Part shown: positions 62,910-64,000 of the stretch, piece after piece
Position numbering within the stretch: position 1 is the first letter of the stretch
Layout: every line of letters begins with the position of its first letter
DNA from: RFSX01 sp964591455
GTDB lineage: Bacteria > Bacteroidota > Bacteroidia > Chitinophagales > Saprospiraceae
NCBI GenBank assembly: GCA_964591455.1
Contig: CAZQDZ010000017.1
Span: 16,948-80,947 of the forward strand
Reading direction: 5' to 3'
Length of the DNA: 64,000 nt
Program-made: the position numbers and the translations under genes
Notes under the pieces: generated by a model
Databases searched by the model: none
What the model was told of the DNA's origin: nothing
Seen by the model: only the letters and a program-made list of their open reading frames with translations

Positions 62910-63426
62910 AGTTATAATGATAACGTGTCTTATAGAGTCCAAGGGTACTTCATTCGACAAATTAACATTTTGATACCAAAAATGCTAGGTATATGTATGT
63001 CAGGCGGATGTTGTAGTGGCGTTTTGGTGCGGTTTGGCAGCCAATTTGATCTGATGTTGACAGTTAAATACCGTACGTAATTTTAGTTAGTAACATTGTA
63101 AAATGAATTCAATCTTTTCTTTCTGGAAAGTATCTGCCCAGCCCTATCAGAGGAGTAGATATTCCCAAAGGAGATGGTCGCAAGGTGTGATGAGATGGAT
63201 AGCTTATGCAAGGAGTCGTACAAGGACGGGCGGATGGGCTGTTGCCCATAGTTCAATACTTGGGACTACAATCCTGTCAGCCGTCTACTCGATTAGTGAC
63301 TGGCTTCATTTGTTTTACAGTTTACAGCCTCAAAGAAATCATTCAATTTTGCACTATCTAAATGTCCATTAGTTTTAGCTCCAGCAAATTTTCACTCTTG
63401 GTTTTCATTATTTATTTGAATTAAGC
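62910..63426. other. Intergenic region, 517 bp, with a GC-richer patch and a weak 89-codon frame
   Basis: A plus-strand ATG at 63103 opens 89 codons rich in Arg and Trp, with TTGACA at 63057 and TAATTTTA at 63078 upstream, but the residue use is unlike neighbouring genes and no family is recognised. Within it lies a perfect hairpin ATGGGC-TGTT-GCCCAT (63234-63249), enclosed by GACGG (63225-63229) and CCGTC (63281-63285). The patch looks richer in G+C than its surroundings, so a structured RNA or remnant is as likely as a protein. Confidence 0.3.
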
Positions 63427-64000
63427 TTATTTATTTGTTGCAAAGTTTATAGCTTCTGAGTTCCATTCCGCTGAGTTTCTAATAGCATTTATTATTTCCT
63501 TTGGGTTGTTTACAAACTTCCACATTTCTATATGTTTTTGGTGCATGAAATTTTGTGAAACACAGGCCTCCAACATTTCTTTAAGTGGGTTGTAAAATCC
63601 GTTAGTATTAAGAATCACTATTGGCTTAGTAAACTGCCCTAATCGTTTTAATGTAATAGCTTCAAATAATTCTTCCAACGTCCCACTTCCTCCTGGCAGG
63701 GTCACTAATCCATCTATATCTTCTAAGAATTTGGCTTTCCTTTCATGCATAGTTTCAGTAAACTCAAAATCAGTTACCTTATCATGTGCCCACTCTTCAT
63801 CTTTCATGAATTTGGGCATGATACCTTTAATCTTTCCTCCATACTCTAAGACTGTGTCCGCCAATTTACCCATTAGACCAACAGCCCCTCCACCATAAAC
63901 AACCTCGATTTTATTTTCTACAAAGACTTTTGCTAACTTTTCTGTCGCATCAAAATAGACCTTATCTATTTTAGCACTTGAAGCACAGTAAACACATATT
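63427..64000 (-). CDS. LOG-family protein (TIGR00730), cytokinin-nucleotide phosphoribohydrolase-like, 5' end cut by window
   Basis: About 190 residues are visible; the start codon lies just beyond the right edge. The frame is open from 64000: ICVYCASSAKIDKVYF, then VVYGGGAVGLMGKLAD, then the LOG motif LPGGSGTLEELFEA. The methionine at 63873 is internal, since conserved N-terminal residues continue upstream of it. The family cleaves the N-glycosidic bond of nucleoside 5'-monophosphates (shown for cytokinin and AMP-type substrates). It has the usual Rossmann-like fold and near-complete length. No neighbour is visible beyond the edge. Confidence 0.92.
   Translation of the reverse strand, partial: ICVYCASSAKIDKVYFDATEKLAKVFVENKIEVVYGGGAVGLMGKLADTVLEYGGKIKGIMPKFMKDEEWAHDKVTDFEFTETMHERKAKFLEDIDGLVTLPGGSGTLEELFEAITLKRLGQFTKPIVILNTNGFYNPLKEMLEACVSQNFMHQKHIEMWKFVNNPKEIINAIRNSAEWNSEAINFATNK

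Noticed and set aside
63290..63375. Minus-strand frame KFAGAKTNGHLDSAKLNDFF... ending near 63297, as a fragment of a decayed gene
   Set aside because: Only about 30 codons between stops and no recognisable family; chance cannot be excluded.
1..64000. CRISPR array, prophage or insertion sequence
   Set aside because: No short direct repeats with regular spacers, no cas, integrase or transposase reading frames, and no terminal inverted repeats with target duplications were seen.

Overview
The window reads as chromosome of a Bacteroidota bacterium, most likely of the Saprospiraceae (Lewinella-like) group. The evidence is AT-rich DNA, -7 promoter elements of the TAnnTTTG type, a SusC/SusD pair, proteins with type IX secretion (T9SS) C-terminal sorting domains, a T9SS plug (DUF5103) protein, and giant secreted proteins with 'DWCT' and 'D-x-CGN' modules. 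I see no rRNA, tRNA, CRISPR array, insertion sequence or prophage gene.

Layout. (1) 0.2-11.4 kb: two giant convergent T9SS cargo genes sharing one hairpin terminator. The left one has a lamin-tail-like N-terminus and a dockerin-like pair. The right one is a reprolysin-like protein with a mutated zinc motif followed by about 17 MopE-type acidic repeats. (2) 11.9-16.3 kb: housekeeping genes (DEAD-box helicase, rsmE, a small membrane protein, an SDR) and a small outer-membrane barrel gene whose signal peptide is out of frame by one base at a T9 tract. (3) 16.5-34.5 kb: a galactoside-utilisation locus with GH36 alpha-galactosidase, two SSS symporters, a GntR-type regulator with a sugar-sensor domain, SusC/SusD, a CRTAC1-like lipoprotein, GH42 beta-galactosidase and galactokinase. 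Glycosides would cross the outer membrane through SusCD, be cleaved in the cytoplasm (neither glycosidase has a signal peptide), and galactose be phosphorylated by GalK. A repeated AAYWGGTT motif in three intergenic regions is a candidate operator. (4) 34.5-38.8 kb: pgi, glpD and a secreted hypothetical protein.

(5) 39.1-54.0 kb: acyl-CoA metabolism split by a signalling cassette. An operon carries a biotin carrier protein, biotin carboxylase, EtfB, EtfA, carboxyltransferase and a membrane-anchored metallo-beta-lactamase-fold hydrolase. On the other strand lie a dienoyl-CoA isomerase-like gene and a single-chain MutA-MutB methylmalonyl-CoA mutase. Together these suggest propionyl-CoA to succinyl-CoA conversion coupled to acyl-CoA oxidation. 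Between them (45.5-48.7 kb) is an overlapping three-gene cassette: an acidic four-repeat surface lipoprotein, an ECF sigma factor, and a protein with a cytoplasmic N-terminus, one inner-membrane helix, a long linker and a C-terminal outer-membrane barrel. This is the most interesting candidate system in the window.

(6) 54.2-64 kb: rseP-hscB, an orphan STAS protein, an EamA transporter, an SGNH hydrolase divergent from a YbbA/YbbP-type ABC exporter (the same arrangement as E. coli tesA-ybbA-ybbP), the T9SS plug protein, and a LOG-family protein that runs off the right edge.
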